A stretch of 58,662 bases of DNA from Mycolicibacterium austroafricanum. GTDB lineage: Bacteria; Actinomycetota; Actinomycetes; Mycobacteriales; Mycobacteriaceae. Both the position numbers and the translations under genes were made by a program. Positions within the stretch are counted from its first letter, which is position 1; the number at the start of each line of letters is the position of its first letter. Shown here piece by piece: positions 34,795 to 42,833 of this stretch. The notes under the pieces were generated by a model, which was not told the origin of the DNA, made no database searches, and saw nothing but the letters and a program-made list of their open reading frames with translations. The DNA lies in contig NZ_CACSIP010000036.1 in assembly GCF_902705885.1 (NCBI RefSeq), forward strand, positions 1-58,662, written 5' to 3'.

Positions 34795-35831
34795 GACCCG
34801 TTGCCACCCTCAGAAACCCGGAAGTTGGGCAGCGCCTGGTCCTGCTCCATGAAGCCCGTCTCCTTCAGCAGCGGGAAGACCTGGGATTCACCGTCGGCCC
34901 ACTGTTGGTCGAAACGCACGTTGCGGACGAACCAGTCGTTTTCGTCGACGTACTCCTGGACGAAAGCGACGTCCTCGGGTGCCTCGACGGCGAAGTGCTG
35001 CGGATAGGTCTCGATGATCTCGGTCTTGTTCTGCTCCCACTCCTGCAGTCCGCGCTGCCAGACGTCGAGGAAGAACTCCACCTGCTCAGGATTCTCCTCG
35101 GCCCATTCGGCGCCGGCGAGGAACACGTTGATCATCGGACCTTCGTGGCCTTCGACGACCAGGTCGGCATACATGTCCTTGGAGGCCTTGCCGTCGTAGA
35201 GCACCTTGAGCTCGCCGGAGCGCAGGCCCGGGGTGGCGAATTCGGGGAGGCACACGCACGCTGCGACCTCACCGCGTTGGACCAGGTCGGCCTGCTGCTG
35301 CGGGTCGGCCACGATGATGTTGTAATCCCCTCCGCCGGCGCGGAAGTCGACATCATGGAGCTTTTTCGCGTAGGCGCCCCATACCAGCGTCGCCGACACC
35401 GAGGTGAAGGCCGAGATGTCCTCGCCCTGCAGGTCGGCCAAGGTGTTGGCGGGATTGTCGGCCCGGGCGATGATCACGCTGCGGTCCATGTTGTACTTGC
35501 CGATCACCACGGTGTTGCGCCCGGTCTCCTCCTCGATGACGGGCACCTCGTAGCTCGCGGACGATACGATGTCGGCGTGGCCGCCGGCGAATACGCCGAA
35601 CTCGTCCCAGGTCGACGACGCCTCGATGTTGATGCCCGACTCGGCCTCCATCTCGTTGAGGATCCCCTGGTCGGTGATGTAGTCCCACACCGGATCCGGC
35701 GCGAAGGTGAATCGAATGGTGCCACCGTCACCGCCGGCGTTCTGGTCGGGTCTGGAGACACAGGCCGAGAGGGCCACCGCGGTGGTCGCCGCCAGGACTG
35801 CGGCTGTGAGTCGTCGTGCGAGACCGTTCAC
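34791..35831 (-). CDS. ABC transporter substrate-binding lipoprotein, NMT1/TauA-like
   Basis: A 346-residue secreted lipoprotein: signal peptide 1-23, lipobox ALSAC with Cys24 as the lipidated residue. The mature part follows the NMT1/TauA/SsuA fold (an opening like FTFAPDPVWDYITDQGILNEM, then AFTSVSATLVWGAYAKKL). This family binds small anions such as sulfonates, thiamine-pyrimidine precursors, aromatic acids or phthalate. The aldehyde dehydrogenase and enoyl-CoA hydratase neighbours make a sulfur- or nitrogen-scavenging role less likely than a carbon source. Its start overlaps the GntR stop by 4 nt. Confidence 0.88.
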   Translation of the reverse strand: MNGLARRLTAAVLAATTAVALSACVSRPDQNAGGDGGTIRFTFAPDPVWDYITDQGILNEMEAESGINIEASSTWDEFGVFAGGHADIVSSASYEVPVIEEETGRNTVVIGKYNMDRSVIIARADNPANTLADLQGEDISAFTSVSATLVWGAYAKKLHDVDFRAGGGDYNIIVADPQQQADLVQRGEVAACVCLPEFATPGLRSGELKVLYDGKASKDMYADLVVEGHEGPMINVFLAGAEWAEENPEQVEFFLDVWQRGLQEWEQNKTEIIETYPQHFAVEAPEDVAFVQEYVDENDWFVRNVRFDQQWADGESQVFPLLKETGFMEQDQALPNFRVSEGGNGS

Positions 35832-36568
35832 TGGTTCGTTCCCTTCAACTGAGCGTGAGGCGCCGATGCCTCTGACGCGGACAATGGCACTGCATCGTGC
35901 AGCGTGACGAAATCGTCTCCGCCTGTGGCAGTGGGATTTTCGAGAAGATAGGTGAGGATGTAGTCGTGTGAGGTCGCGAGGTGCTCGCGGGTGAGCCGGG
36001 CAGCGAGGGCGGCATCGCCACCCTCGACGGCGGCCATGATGGCGACGTGCTCGGCATGCAGGTGCTCGGTATGGCCGATGACCTCGAGATGGACGTACAG
36101 GTACCGGTCGGTGAGCCGGCGAAGCTGCTCAACGAGCTCGATCATCCGTGGTCTGTTGGCCCGCATGTACACGGCGGCGTGGAAGTCCGCGTTGGCGGCC
36201 AACCAGGCGCGGGCGTCGACGTTCTCTTCCATGATCACCAATTGCTTGCGCATGGTGAGGATGTCGGCACGGCCGACGTTGGGCACCGCGATCTGGGTGG
36301 CGACCGGTTCGACGGCCTCCCGGAGTTCATAGAGCTCCTGCAGTTCGGGCACCGACATGCCGGTGACGACTGCCGTGGCGTTCGACGTCGGGTGCACCAG
36401 CCCTTCGCCCGCGAGCAGTTGAAGGGCATCGCGCACCGGGATCCGGCTGACGCCGAAGCGCTCTGCGAGGCGCAACTGGGACAGCCGCGATCCGGGGGCG
36501 ATCTCACCGTGGAGAATCCCGCTGCGCAGCTCGGAGGCGACCCGACCGGCGGCATTTTGGTATGCCAT
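35828..36568 (-). CDS. GntR-family regulator, FadR/FCD subfamily
   Basis: 246 residues from ATG 36568, supported by AAGGAGA directly upstream; a longer frame to 36625 starts with no ribosome-binding site. N-terminal winged helix: LRSGILHGEIAPGSRLSQLRL, then RFGVSRIPVRDALQLL. The C-terminal FCD domain is helical (about 90-215), with the Asp/His metal-binding pattern plausible in DFHAAVYMRA and HEHVAIM-type segments. It is the first gene of the importer operon and overlaps the lipoprotein gene. A CTGTATACAG operator lies 30 bp upstream, so it likely autoregulates the whole operon. Effector unknown, probably an organic acid. Confidence 0.9.
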   Translation of the reverse strand: MAYQNAAGRVASELRSGILHGEIAPGSRLSQLRLAERFGVSRIPVRDALQLLAGEGLVHPTSNATAVVTGMSVPELQELYELREAVEPVATQIAVPNVGRADILTMRKQLVIMEENVDARAWLAANADFHAAVYMRANRPRMIELVEQLRRLTDRYLYVHLEVIGHTEHLHAEHVAIMAAVEGGDAALAARLTREHLATSHDYILTYLLENPTATGGDDFVTLHDAVPLSASEASAPHAQLKGTNQ

Positions 36569-36597
36569 CTTCTCTCCTTGTCTACCGAATGACTGAA

Positions 36598-36607
36598 CTG
36601 TATACAG
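36598..36607. promoter_or_regulatory. Candidate GntR/FCD operator CTGTATACAG
   Basis: A perfect 10-bp palindrome with the GTATAC core that FadR/FCD-type GntR regulators commonly recognise, placed 30 bp upstream of the gntR ATG. The only such site noticed in this intergenic region. Confidence 0.55.
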
Positions 36608-36669
36608 CAGATGCTGTGGCGTCAATCACTTCGTTGACAGGAAATGGCGGTCGTCACATATGACGGTGG

Positions 36670-36701
36670 GGCGCGGCGAAGGCGATTCACTCGCCCGCGC
36701 C
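36670..36701 (-). terminator. Hairpin after the broken small gene
   Basis: GGCGCGGCGA (36670-36679) pairs with TCGCC-C-GCGCC (36691-36701, one bulged C). It starts 1 nt beyond the final TGA (36703-36705) of the small gene on the minus strand. A smaller palindrome, CGTCA-N4-TGACG, lies at 36652-36665. Confidence 0.55.
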
Positions 36702-36702
36702 G

Positions 36703-36828
36703 TCAGTCGGCGACGTTGAACGAGAACGGCGCGCGGTCGTCCAAACGCGACGTGTCCCAGCTTGGCTTGGTACGGGTGCCTTAAATAGGCACCGAGACGA
36801 ACGCGACGTCGTCGGTGAACTCGGTCAT
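36703..36828 (-). pseudogene. Small gene of unknown function split by an in-frame TAA
   Basis: The ATG (36826-36828) overlaps the stop of the upstream oxidoreductase as ATGA, which normally marks a coupled real gene. The frame reads 15 codons (MTEFTDDVAFVSVPI), then TAA (36781-36783), then 25 more codons (GTRTKPSWDTSRLDDRAPF and so on) to TGA. The part after TAA keeps 22 of 25 G/C third positions, so it looks recently protein-coding. The most economical reading is a ~40-residue protein hit by a nonsense mutation; TAA has no known recoding in these bacteria. I do not recognise the family. A hairpin closes the transcript right behind it. Confidence 0.5.
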
Positions 36829-37874
36829 AGCAGCGACTGTAATTCCTCCACGAACGCCACGGTCTCGCGTCGGTCCCCTGAAAGCGGATGGACCAGCAGC
36901 GTTGTCACCCCGGCCTCGGCGAACGCCGCGACCCGTTCCTTGACGAAGCCACGCGGCCCCACCAACGACACCTGGCGAACGAGCTCATCAGGTACCGCGT
37001 CGATCGCTTCGGCCTTCTTGCCCGCCAGGTACAGATCCTGAATGTGGTCGGCAACCTCGCCGAAGCCGTAGCGCGTCGCGAGGTTGTGATAGAAGTTTCG
37101 CCCTCGGGCACCCATCCCGCCGATGTAGAGCGCCAATTGTGGTTTCGCCCAAGCCAATCGGTCGTCCACATCGTCGCCGATCGCCAGACTCGCGCTCACC
37201 ATGACGTCCAGCGGGCCCAGCGCGGGGTCGCGTTTGGCGGCGCCTGCGCGCAGCGCCGCGCCCCAGACCTCGTCGGCTTTCTCGGGGTAGAAGAACACCG
37301 GCTGCCAGCCCTCGGCGATCTCGGCGGTGAGCTCGACGTTCTTCGGGCCCAGCGCGGCGATGGTGATCGGGATCCGTTCCCGCACCGGATGGTTGATCAG
37401 CTTGAGGGGCTTTCCCAGTCCGGTGCCGCGCTCGGCCGGCAGCGGAACCTGGTAGTACCTGCCGTCGTAGGTGACCCGCTCGCGCCGCCACACCTGCCGG
37501 CAGATCTCGACGACCTCGCGGGTGCGGCCCAGCGGCGCGTCGAACGGCACTCCGTGGAAGCCCTCCACGACCTGCGGGCCCGACGTTCCGAGCCCGAGCC
37601 GGAACCGGCCGTCGGAGACGTAGTCGAGTCCGGCGGCCGTCATCGCCATCAACGCGGGCGTGCGTGAGTAGATCGGGACGACGCCCGTGCCCAGCTCGAT
37701 CCGCGAGGTTCGGGCCGCCAGAAAGCCCAGTTGGCTGACCGCGTCGTAGGAGTACGCCTCGGCGACCAGGGCGATGTCCACACCGATCTTCTCGAGCTCG
37801 ACCACCTCGTCGACCGCATCGAGGAAGCCGCCGGCGTAACTGAGAAAGATGCCCGTCCGCATTGCCTTCTGCAT
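36825..37874 (-). CDS. LLM-class F420-dependent oxidoreductase
   Basis: A 349-residue luciferase-like TIM-barrel protein. Features of the F420-using branch: VDIALVAEAYSYDAVSQLGFLA near the N-terminus, RIELGTGVVPIYSRTP, RFRLGLGTSGPQVVEGFHG, the PITIAALGPKNVELTAEIAEG region, and LVHPLSGDRRETVAFVEEL at the C-terminus. Such enzymes use reduced F420 for redox of diverse, mostly lipid or xenobiotic, substrates; this one cannot be assigned further. A second ATG (37862) could be the start. It is coupled at its 3' end to the broken small gene. Confidence 0.88.
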   Translation of the reverse strand: MQKAMRTGIFLSYAGGFLDAVDEVVELEKIGVDIALVAEAYSYDAVSQLGFLAARTSRIELGTGVVPIYSRTPALMAMTAAGLDYVSDGRFRLGLGTSGPQVVEGFHGVPFDAPLGRTREVVEICRQVWRRERVTYDGRYYQVPLPAERGTGLGKPLKLINHPVRERIPITIAALGPKNVELTAEIAEGWQPVFFYPEKADEVWGAALRAGAAKRDPALGPLDVMVSASLAIGDDVDDRLAWAKPQLALYIGGMGARGRNFYHNLATRYGFGEVADHIQDLYLAGKKAEAIDAVPDELVRQVSLVGPRGFVKERVAAFAEAGVTTLLVHPLSGDRRETVAFVEELQSLL

Positions 37875-37893
37875 TTGTCAGGTATACACCCAA

Positions 37894-37905
37894 CCAACCG
37901 GTTGG
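37894..37905. promoter_or_regulatory. 12-bp palindrome CCAACCGGTTGG upstream of the LLM gene
   Basis: A perfect palindrome 20 bp before the LLM-class gene ATG, in the 53-bp gap after the Rv3438-like gene. Likely a repressor operator; no regulator gene is adjacent in this direction. Confidence 0.45.
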
Positions 37906-37927
37906 GCGCAGCGGGCCCCGGGCTGGC

Positions 37928-38773
37928 TCAGGGCTTCAGCAGCGCGACGACCTTGTTCTCGAGGTCGACGGGGTCGTCGGCGAACGGGTCCATCACCTGC
38001 GTCTTCGGCAGGTCGGCCTCGGGATCGGCGAAGGACTTGTAGTCCTTGTCGTCGGTCAGCATGTGAAGCAGGTAGCCGGTCATCAGCGCGCGGACAATCT
38101 TCTGCGTCCCTCTGTCGGCGCCCGGCAGTCCGACCGCCGGGGCAAGGCGGCGGCCTTCGACGAGGCCACCGGCCTTGGTCTTGGAGGTGGTGCGCAGAGT
38201 GGCTGTCTTCCACGAACGGGCCAGTTCGACGGCGTTGGAACGCAGTGACATCGGGTCGCTGGGGTCCACCAGGATCAGCCCCGGAACCGCCAACCCCGCC
38301 GCAGGCTCCTCCGCGGACGGTTTGGTGAGCAGCGGATACGCCGCGAACACCGCGCGGGGTTTGGCGGCCATGCCCGCGGCGGCGAACACCGCAGCCGAGG
38401 CGCCGAACCCGTGGCCCGCGACGCCCAGCTTCGCTGGGTGCACGCTGATCTCGCCGGTGCCCAGTCGCACACCGGCAATGATGTCCAGCGCGGTGCCGAG
38501 GTCATAGGCCAGGTTGAGCACCGACGGCACCAGCCCGGTCTCGGTGTTGGGCGCGGCGGCCACGATTCCCCACGACGCCAGATGTTCCAGCGTTCCGTGG
38601 TACCGATCAGCCGATGTGATCCAGTCGTGCCCGAACGCGACCCCGGGCAGATTCTTGCCGGCAACCGGGGTGTACACGACGCCCGGGAGTCCGGCAAAGG
38701 CCAGGTCACCGCGCATGACGCGGTGTGGGCCACGGCGGGTCAACGCGCCAAAGAGCTTCTTCGTGCGGGCCAC
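37928..38773 (-). CDS. Rv3438-like alpha/beta-hydrolase-fold protein lacking the serine elbow
   Basis: 281 residues from GTG 38773 (first residues ARTKKLFGALTRRG); GTG 38791 would add six. The fold resembles dienelactone-hydrolase/PET-hydrolase-like proteins: LPGVVYTPVAGKNLPGVAFGHDW, ASWGIVAAAPNTE, VPGLILVDPSDP. At the nucleophile elbow the motif is AGHGFGASAA, so the usual G-x-S-x-G serine is Gly. It may be a non-catalytic or differently working member. It is divergent from glmS with a gap of about 50 bp, the same neighbours as in Mtb. Confidence 0.78.
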   Translation of the reverse strand: MARTKKLFGALTRRGPHRVMRGDLAFAGLPGVVYTPVAGKNLPGVAFGHDWITSADRYHGTLEHLASWGIVAAAPNTETGLVPSVLNLAYDLGTALDIIAGVRLGTGEISVHPAKLGVAGHGFGASAAVFAAAGMAAKPRAVFAAYPLLTKPSAEEPAAGLAVPGLILVDPSDPMSLRSNAVELARSWKTATLRTTSKTKAGGLVEGRRLAPAVGLPGADRGTQKIVRALMTGYLLHMLTDDKDYKSFADPEADLPKTQVMDPFADDPVDLENKVVALLKP

Positions 38774-38828
38774 CCGATGACCGTATCCCACCGGGGGGAG
38801 CGGCGTTCCTGCACTACCCTGGACGGCT

Positions 38829-40703
38829 ATGTGCGGAATCGTCGGCTACGTCGGGCAGCGTCCTGCCTGCGCCATCGTCGTCGACGCGCTACGGCGCATG
38901 GAGTACCGGGGCTACGACTCGGCCGGCGTCGCGCTCCTCGACGGCCACGGGGGTCTCACCGTCCGTCGCAAGGCGGGCCGCCTGGCCAACCTCGAAGGTG
39001 CTCTCGGCGAGGCCGGGGCCGATCAGCTCGTCGGTGCCACCGGTCTCGGCCACACCCGGTGGGCCACCCACGGCAGGCCGACCGATCGCAATGCGCACCC
39101 GCATCGGGATGCCTCAGGCAAGGTCGCCGTGGTGCACAACGGCATCATCGAGAACCACGCCGCGCTGCGTGCCGAGCTCGAGGGCTACGGGGTGGAGTTC
39201 GCCAGCGACACCGACACCGAGGTGGCGGTCCACATGGTCGCGCGTGAATTCGCCGGTGGTGAGCACGCCGGGGACTTCGCCGCATCGGCGCTGGCGGTGC
39301 TTCGCCGGCTCGAAGGGCATTTCACGCTGGTGTTCGCGCACGCCGACGAGCCGGGCACGATCGTGGCCGCCCGCCGGTCGACGCCGCTGGTTCTCGGCGT
39401 CGGCGACGGTGAGATGTTCGTCGGCTCGGACGTCTCGGCGTTCATCGAGCACACCCGCGAGGCCGTCGAACTCGGCCAGGATCAGGCGGTCGTGGTCACC
39501 GCCGACGGTTACCGCATCACGAACTTCGAGGGTGTGCCGGCGGATCCCGTGACCGACTACCGAACCTTCCACATCGACTGGGACACGTCGGCCGCCGAAA
39601 AGGGCGGCTACGAGTACTTCATGCTCAAGGAGATCGCCGAGCAGCCCGCCGCGGTGTCCGACACCCTGCTCGGTCACTTCATCGACAACCGCATCGTCCT
39701 CGACGAGCAGCGCCTGTCCGACCAGGAACTGCGCGAGATCGACAAGGTCTTCATCGTCGCCTGCGGAACTGCGTTCCACTCCGGGCTGCTGGCCAAGTAC
39801 GCGATCGAACACTGGACCCGGCTGCCCGTGGAGGTCGAGCTCGCCAGCGAGTTCCGTTACCGCGACCCGGTTCTGGACAGCCACACACTGGTGGTGGCCA
39901 TTTCGCAGTCCGGCGAGACGGCCGACACGCTCGAGGCGGTGCGGCACGCCAAGGAGCAGAAGGCCAAGGTGCTCGCGATCTGCAACACCAACGGCAGCCA
40001 GATCCCGCGGGAATGTGATGCGGTGCTCTACACCCGTGCGGGTCCGGAGATCGGCGTGGCGTCGACGAAGACGTTCCTGGCGCAGATCGCCGCCAGTTAT
40101 CTTGTCGGACTGGCACTTGCGCAGGCTCGCGGCACCAAGTACCCGGATGAGGTGGCCCGTGAGTATCACGATCTGGAGGCGATGCCGGACTTGATCTCGC
40201 GGGTGCTGGCCACCACAGATCCCGTCGTGGCGCTCGCTCACCGTTTCGCCCCGTCGCAGACCGTGCTGTTCCTCGGTCGCCATGTGGGATACCCGGTCGC
40301 CCTCGAAGGTGCGTTAAAGCTCAAGGAACTGGCCTACATGCACGCCGAGGGATTCGCCGCCGGTGAGCTCAAGCACGGCCCGATCGCGCTGATCGAGGAC
40401 GACCTGCCGGTCATCGTCGTGATGCCGTCGCCGAAGAACGCGGCGATGCTGCACTCGAAGCTGCTGTCCAACATCCGGGAGATCCAGGCGCGCGGCGCCG
40501 TCACGATCGTCATCGCCGAGGAAGGCGACGAGACGGTGCGACCGTACGCCGATCATCTGATCGAAATCCCTTCCGTGCCAACGCTCTATCAGCCTCTGCT
40601 GTCGACGATCCCGCTGCAGGTGTTCGCCGCCGGTGTCGCCCAGGCCCGGGGATACGACGTCGACAAGCCGCGGAACCTGGCGAAGTCGGTCACCGTCGAA
40701 TAG
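38829..40703 (+). CDS. glmS: Glutamine-fructose-6-phosphate aminotransferase (isomerizing)
   Basis: 624 residues. The N-terminal Ntn glutaminase domain begins MCGIVGYVG with the nucleophile Cys2 exposed after Met removal; RRMEYRGYDSAG and GHTRWATHG follow. Two SIS domains occupy about 290-624 (ISQSGETADTLEAVRHAK, STKTFLAQI). The C-terminus ends KSVTVE, the conserved tail near the active site. It makes glucosamine-6-phosphate, the step before GlmM encoded upstream in this window. No glmS ribozyme is visible; the upstream gap is too short. Its stop overlaps the next start by 1 nt. Confidence 0.98.
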   Translation: MCGIVGYVGQRPACAIVVDALRRMEYRGYDSAGVALLDGHGGLTVRRKAGRLANLEGALGEAGADQLVGATGLGHTRWATHGRPTDRNAHPHRDASGKVAVVHNGIIENHAALRAELEGYGVEFASDTDTEVAVHMVAREFAGGEHAGDFAASALAVLRRLEGHFTLVFAHADEPGTIVAARRSTPLVLGVGDGEMFVGSDVSAFIEHTREAVELGQDQAVVVTADGYRITNFEGVPADPVTDYRTFHIDWDTSAAEKGGYEYFMLKEIAEQPAAVSDTLLGHFIDNRIVLDEQRLSDQELREIDKVFIVACGTAFHSGLLAKYAIEHWTRLPVEVELASEFRYRDPVLDSHTLVVAISQSGETADTLEAVRHAKEQKAKVLAICNTNGSQIPRECDAVLYTRAGPEIGVASTKTFLAQIAASYLVGLALAQARGTKYPDEVAREYHDLEAMPDLISRVLATTDPVVALAHRFAPSQTVLFLGRHVGYPVALEGALKLKELAYMHAEGFAAGELKHGPIALIEDDLPVIVVMPSPKNAAMLHSKLLSNIREIQARGAVTIVIAEEGDETVRPYADHLIEIPSVPTLYQPLLSTIPLQVFAAGVAQARGYDVDKPRNLAKSVTVE

Positions 40704-41593
40704 TGCCCGTGGCCGACGTCGGGTACTTCCGCAGCAGTGTTGCGCGCGCGCACTTCCTGACCGCGTACGACGCCGGCATGGCTCGGTTGCCCGCCTTCGA
40801 CGCCGAGTTCGACATTGCCACGTCGTTCGGAACGGTACGTGCGTACCGGTTCGGTGACAGGTCCGGGTCGACGCCGGTGGTGCTGTTGCCGGGACGCAAC
40901 GCCGCCACCCCGATGTGGCGCGCCAACCTGCCCGGACTGGTGACCCGTCGCACGGTCTACTCGCTCGACCTGCTCGGGGAGGCGGGCTGCAGTGTGCAGA
41001 CCGCACCGATCACCACCGCCCAGGATCAGGCCCGGTGGCTCGAGGAGGCGCTCGCCGGCCTCGACCTCCCGCGTGTCCACATGCTCGGGGCGTCGATCGG
41101 TGGTTGGGCCGTCACCAACCACGCATGCCGGTTCCCGGACCGGGTGGCGTCGGTGACGCTGCTCGATCCGGTGTGCACCTTCGCGCGCATTCCTTTTCGC
41201 ACTCTCGCGTTCTCGGCGGTGATGGCGTTGCCCGCAGTGCCGGAGAAAGCACGCAGGTGGTTCCTGAGTTGGATCTCCGGCGGGGAGGCCGTCGACGATT
41301 CATTGCCCGAAGCGCGGCTCATCGCCGCGGCGATGGCGGACTTCGTGCTGCGACTGCCGCCGCCGGCAAGCATCACCGACGCACAGTTGCGCGGCCTGGA
41401 TGTGCCGGTGTTGGCATTTTTCGGCGGACGCAGCGTGATGCTCGACGCTGACAGCGCCGCCCACCGGGCGCGGTCGCTGGTGCCGCACGCCCAGGTCGAG
41501 GTGTATCAAGACGCCTCTCACGCGATCAACGGCGAGTACGCCGAGCAGATCGCCGAGCGGGCGCACCGTTTCTGGGACACGGTGGACAGCTGA
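40703..41593 (+). CDS. Alpha/beta-fold hydrolase
   Basis: 296 residues from GTG 40703, overlapping the glmS stop (TAGTG). The nucleophile elbow is GASIGG with Ser131, and the C-terminal His is in DASHAINGEY. An SGSTPVVLLPGRN oxyanion segment precedes the elbow. The size and opening resemble carboxylesterases or carboxyl-ester/lactone hydrolases; substrate unknown. It is translationally linked to glmS, though a functional link is not evident. The 167 bp that follow (41594-41760), up to the convergent ABC gene, show nothing recognisable. Confidence 0.8.
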   Translation: MPVADVGYFRSSVARAHFLTAYDAGMARLPAFDAEFDIATSFGTVRAYRFGDRSGSTPVVLLPGRNAATPMWRANLPGLVTRRTVYSLDLLGEAGCSVQTAPITTAQDQARWLEEALAGLDLPRVHMLGASIGGWAVTNHACRFPDRVASVTLLDPVCTFARIPFRTLAFSAVMALPAVPEKARRWFLSWISGGEAVDDSLPEARLIAAAMADFVLRLPPPASITDAQLRGLDVPVLAFFGGRSVMLDADSAAHRARSLVPHAQVEVYQDASHAINGEYAEQIAERAHRFWDTVDS

Positions 41594-41760
41594 GGCTGCA
41601 GTGACGGTGTCCGGGCTGTGTCGAAAAAGCGGCGTCTAAATAGAGTTGCACCTCCGCTGCGGCTGCGCCCGGTTGTTCTTTCCATGGAAGTCCCCGGGAT
41701 GGATGAGGCCTGTGCTCGTCGACGACGCGGTGCGCGGCCGCGAGAGCTGACCCGAATCCG

Positions 41761-42816
41761 CTACGCGGGCAGCCGCAGCCCGCTGTCGGTATCGAAGCGG
41801 TGTACCTCCGACGCGGCGGCCGAGAGCGCCACCGTGGCGCCCACCGGGAGCTCGGGCAGGGCAGCCGCGCTGACGACGCTGGTGAGGATGTGTTCGCCGG
41901 CCCGCACGGTGACGATCGCGCGCGGTCCGAGCAATTCGACCAGCTCGACGGTCGCCGAACCGTCCTGGTCCGGCGAGAGCTCGAGGTCGTCCGGGCGGAT
42001 CCCGATCGTCACCGCCGTTGCCTGGGGTCCGCCGACCGCGATCCGCAGACCCGACTGGGTGCGCAGTTCACCCGCGGCGACCGCACCGTCGATCAGGTTC
42101 ATCTTCGGGCTGCCGACGAAGGCCGCGACGAACGTGTCCGCCGGGTGACGGTAGACGTCTTCAGGCGGGCCGGCCTGTGCGATGTGGCCGTCCCGCATCA
42201 CCACGATGCGGTCTGACAGCGTCATCGCCTCCTCCTGGTCGTGGGTGACGTACAGCGACGTGACACCGAGGCGGCGCTGCAGCCGTAGCAGCTCGGTGCG
42301 AGTCTCCACCCGCAGCTTGGCGTCGAGGTTGCTCAGCGGCTCGTCGAACAGGAACACCGCCGGTTCGCGGATGATCGCGCGGCCGATCGCCACCCGCTGC
42401 TGCTGACCGCCGGAGAGGTCTTTGGGCTTGCGGCCCACCAGGTGGCCCAGCCCCAGCGAGGCAGCGATGTCGTCGGCCCGTCGCAACGCCTCGGGTCGCG
42501 GAGTTTTCTTGGCGCGCAACGGGAAGGCGATGTTCTCCCGGACCGTGAGATGCGGATAGAGCGCATAGTTCTGGAACACCATCGCGATGTCGCGTTGTTT
42601 GGGTTCCAGACGGGTGACGTCCTGGCCACCGATGCGGATGTTGCCCGAGGTCACCTCTTCCAGGCCGGCCAGCATGCGCAGTGAGGTCGTCTTGCCGCAA
42701 CCCGAGGGGCCGACCAGCACCGTCATGCTGCCGTCGGCGAGTTCCAGGTCGAGGCCGGACACCACGGTGGTGGCGCCGTAGGACTTGGTGACCCCGGAGA
42801 AGCTGACTGTTGCCAT
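41761..42816 (-). CDS. Sugar ABC transporter ATP-binding protein (MsmK/UgpC type)
   Basis: 351 residues from ATG 42816; the frame continues to 43125 only through the neighbouring gene. Walker A GPSGCGKTTSL (about 36-46), VFQNYALYPHLTV, LSGGQQQRVAIGRA, VFLFDEPLSNLDAKLR and the switch THDQEEAM. The C-terminal ~110 residues form the OB-fold regulatory domain of the carbohydrate subfamily (NLIDG, IGIRPDDLEL). These ATPases serve disaccharide, polyol or glycerol-phosphate importers. Last gene of the minus-strand operon. Confidence 0.93.
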   Translation of the reverse strand: MATVSFSGVTKSYGATTVVSGLDLELADGSMTVLVGPSGCGKTTSLRMLAGLEEVTSGNIRIGGQDVTRLEPKQRDIAMVFQNYALYPHLTVRENIAFPLRAKKTPRPEALRRADDIAASLGLGHLVGRKPKDLSGGQQQRVAIGRAIIREPAVFLFDEPLSNLDAKLRVETRTELLRLQRRLGVTSLYVTHDQEEAMTLSDRIVVMRDGHIAQAGPPEDVYRHPADTFVAAFVGSPKMNLIDGAVAAGELRTQSGLRIAVGGPQATAVTIGIRPDDLELSPDQDGSATVELVELLGPRAIVTVRAGEHILTSVVSAAALPELPVGATVALSAAASEVHRFDTDSGLRLPA

Positions 42817-42833
42817 GTATGAGACCTCGCTTA

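Noticed and set aside
33463..35007. 514-codon plus-strand frame opposite the permease and lipoprotein genes
   Set aside because: Low-complexity shadow of real membrane-protein genes.
36781..36783. Stop-codon recoding at the TAA in the small gene
   Set aside because: TAA is not used for selenocysteine (TGA) or pyrrolysine (TAG), and no recoding signal is seen; a nonsense mutation is simpler.
38774..38828. glmS ribozyme or riboswitch upstream of glmS
   Set aside because: The interval is too short for the ribozyme and no such structure is visible.
41594..41760. Gene remnant or insertion-sequence end in the gap after the alpha/beta hydrolase
   Set aside because: AT-richer patches are present, but no inverted repeats, coding frame or protein similarity could be supported.
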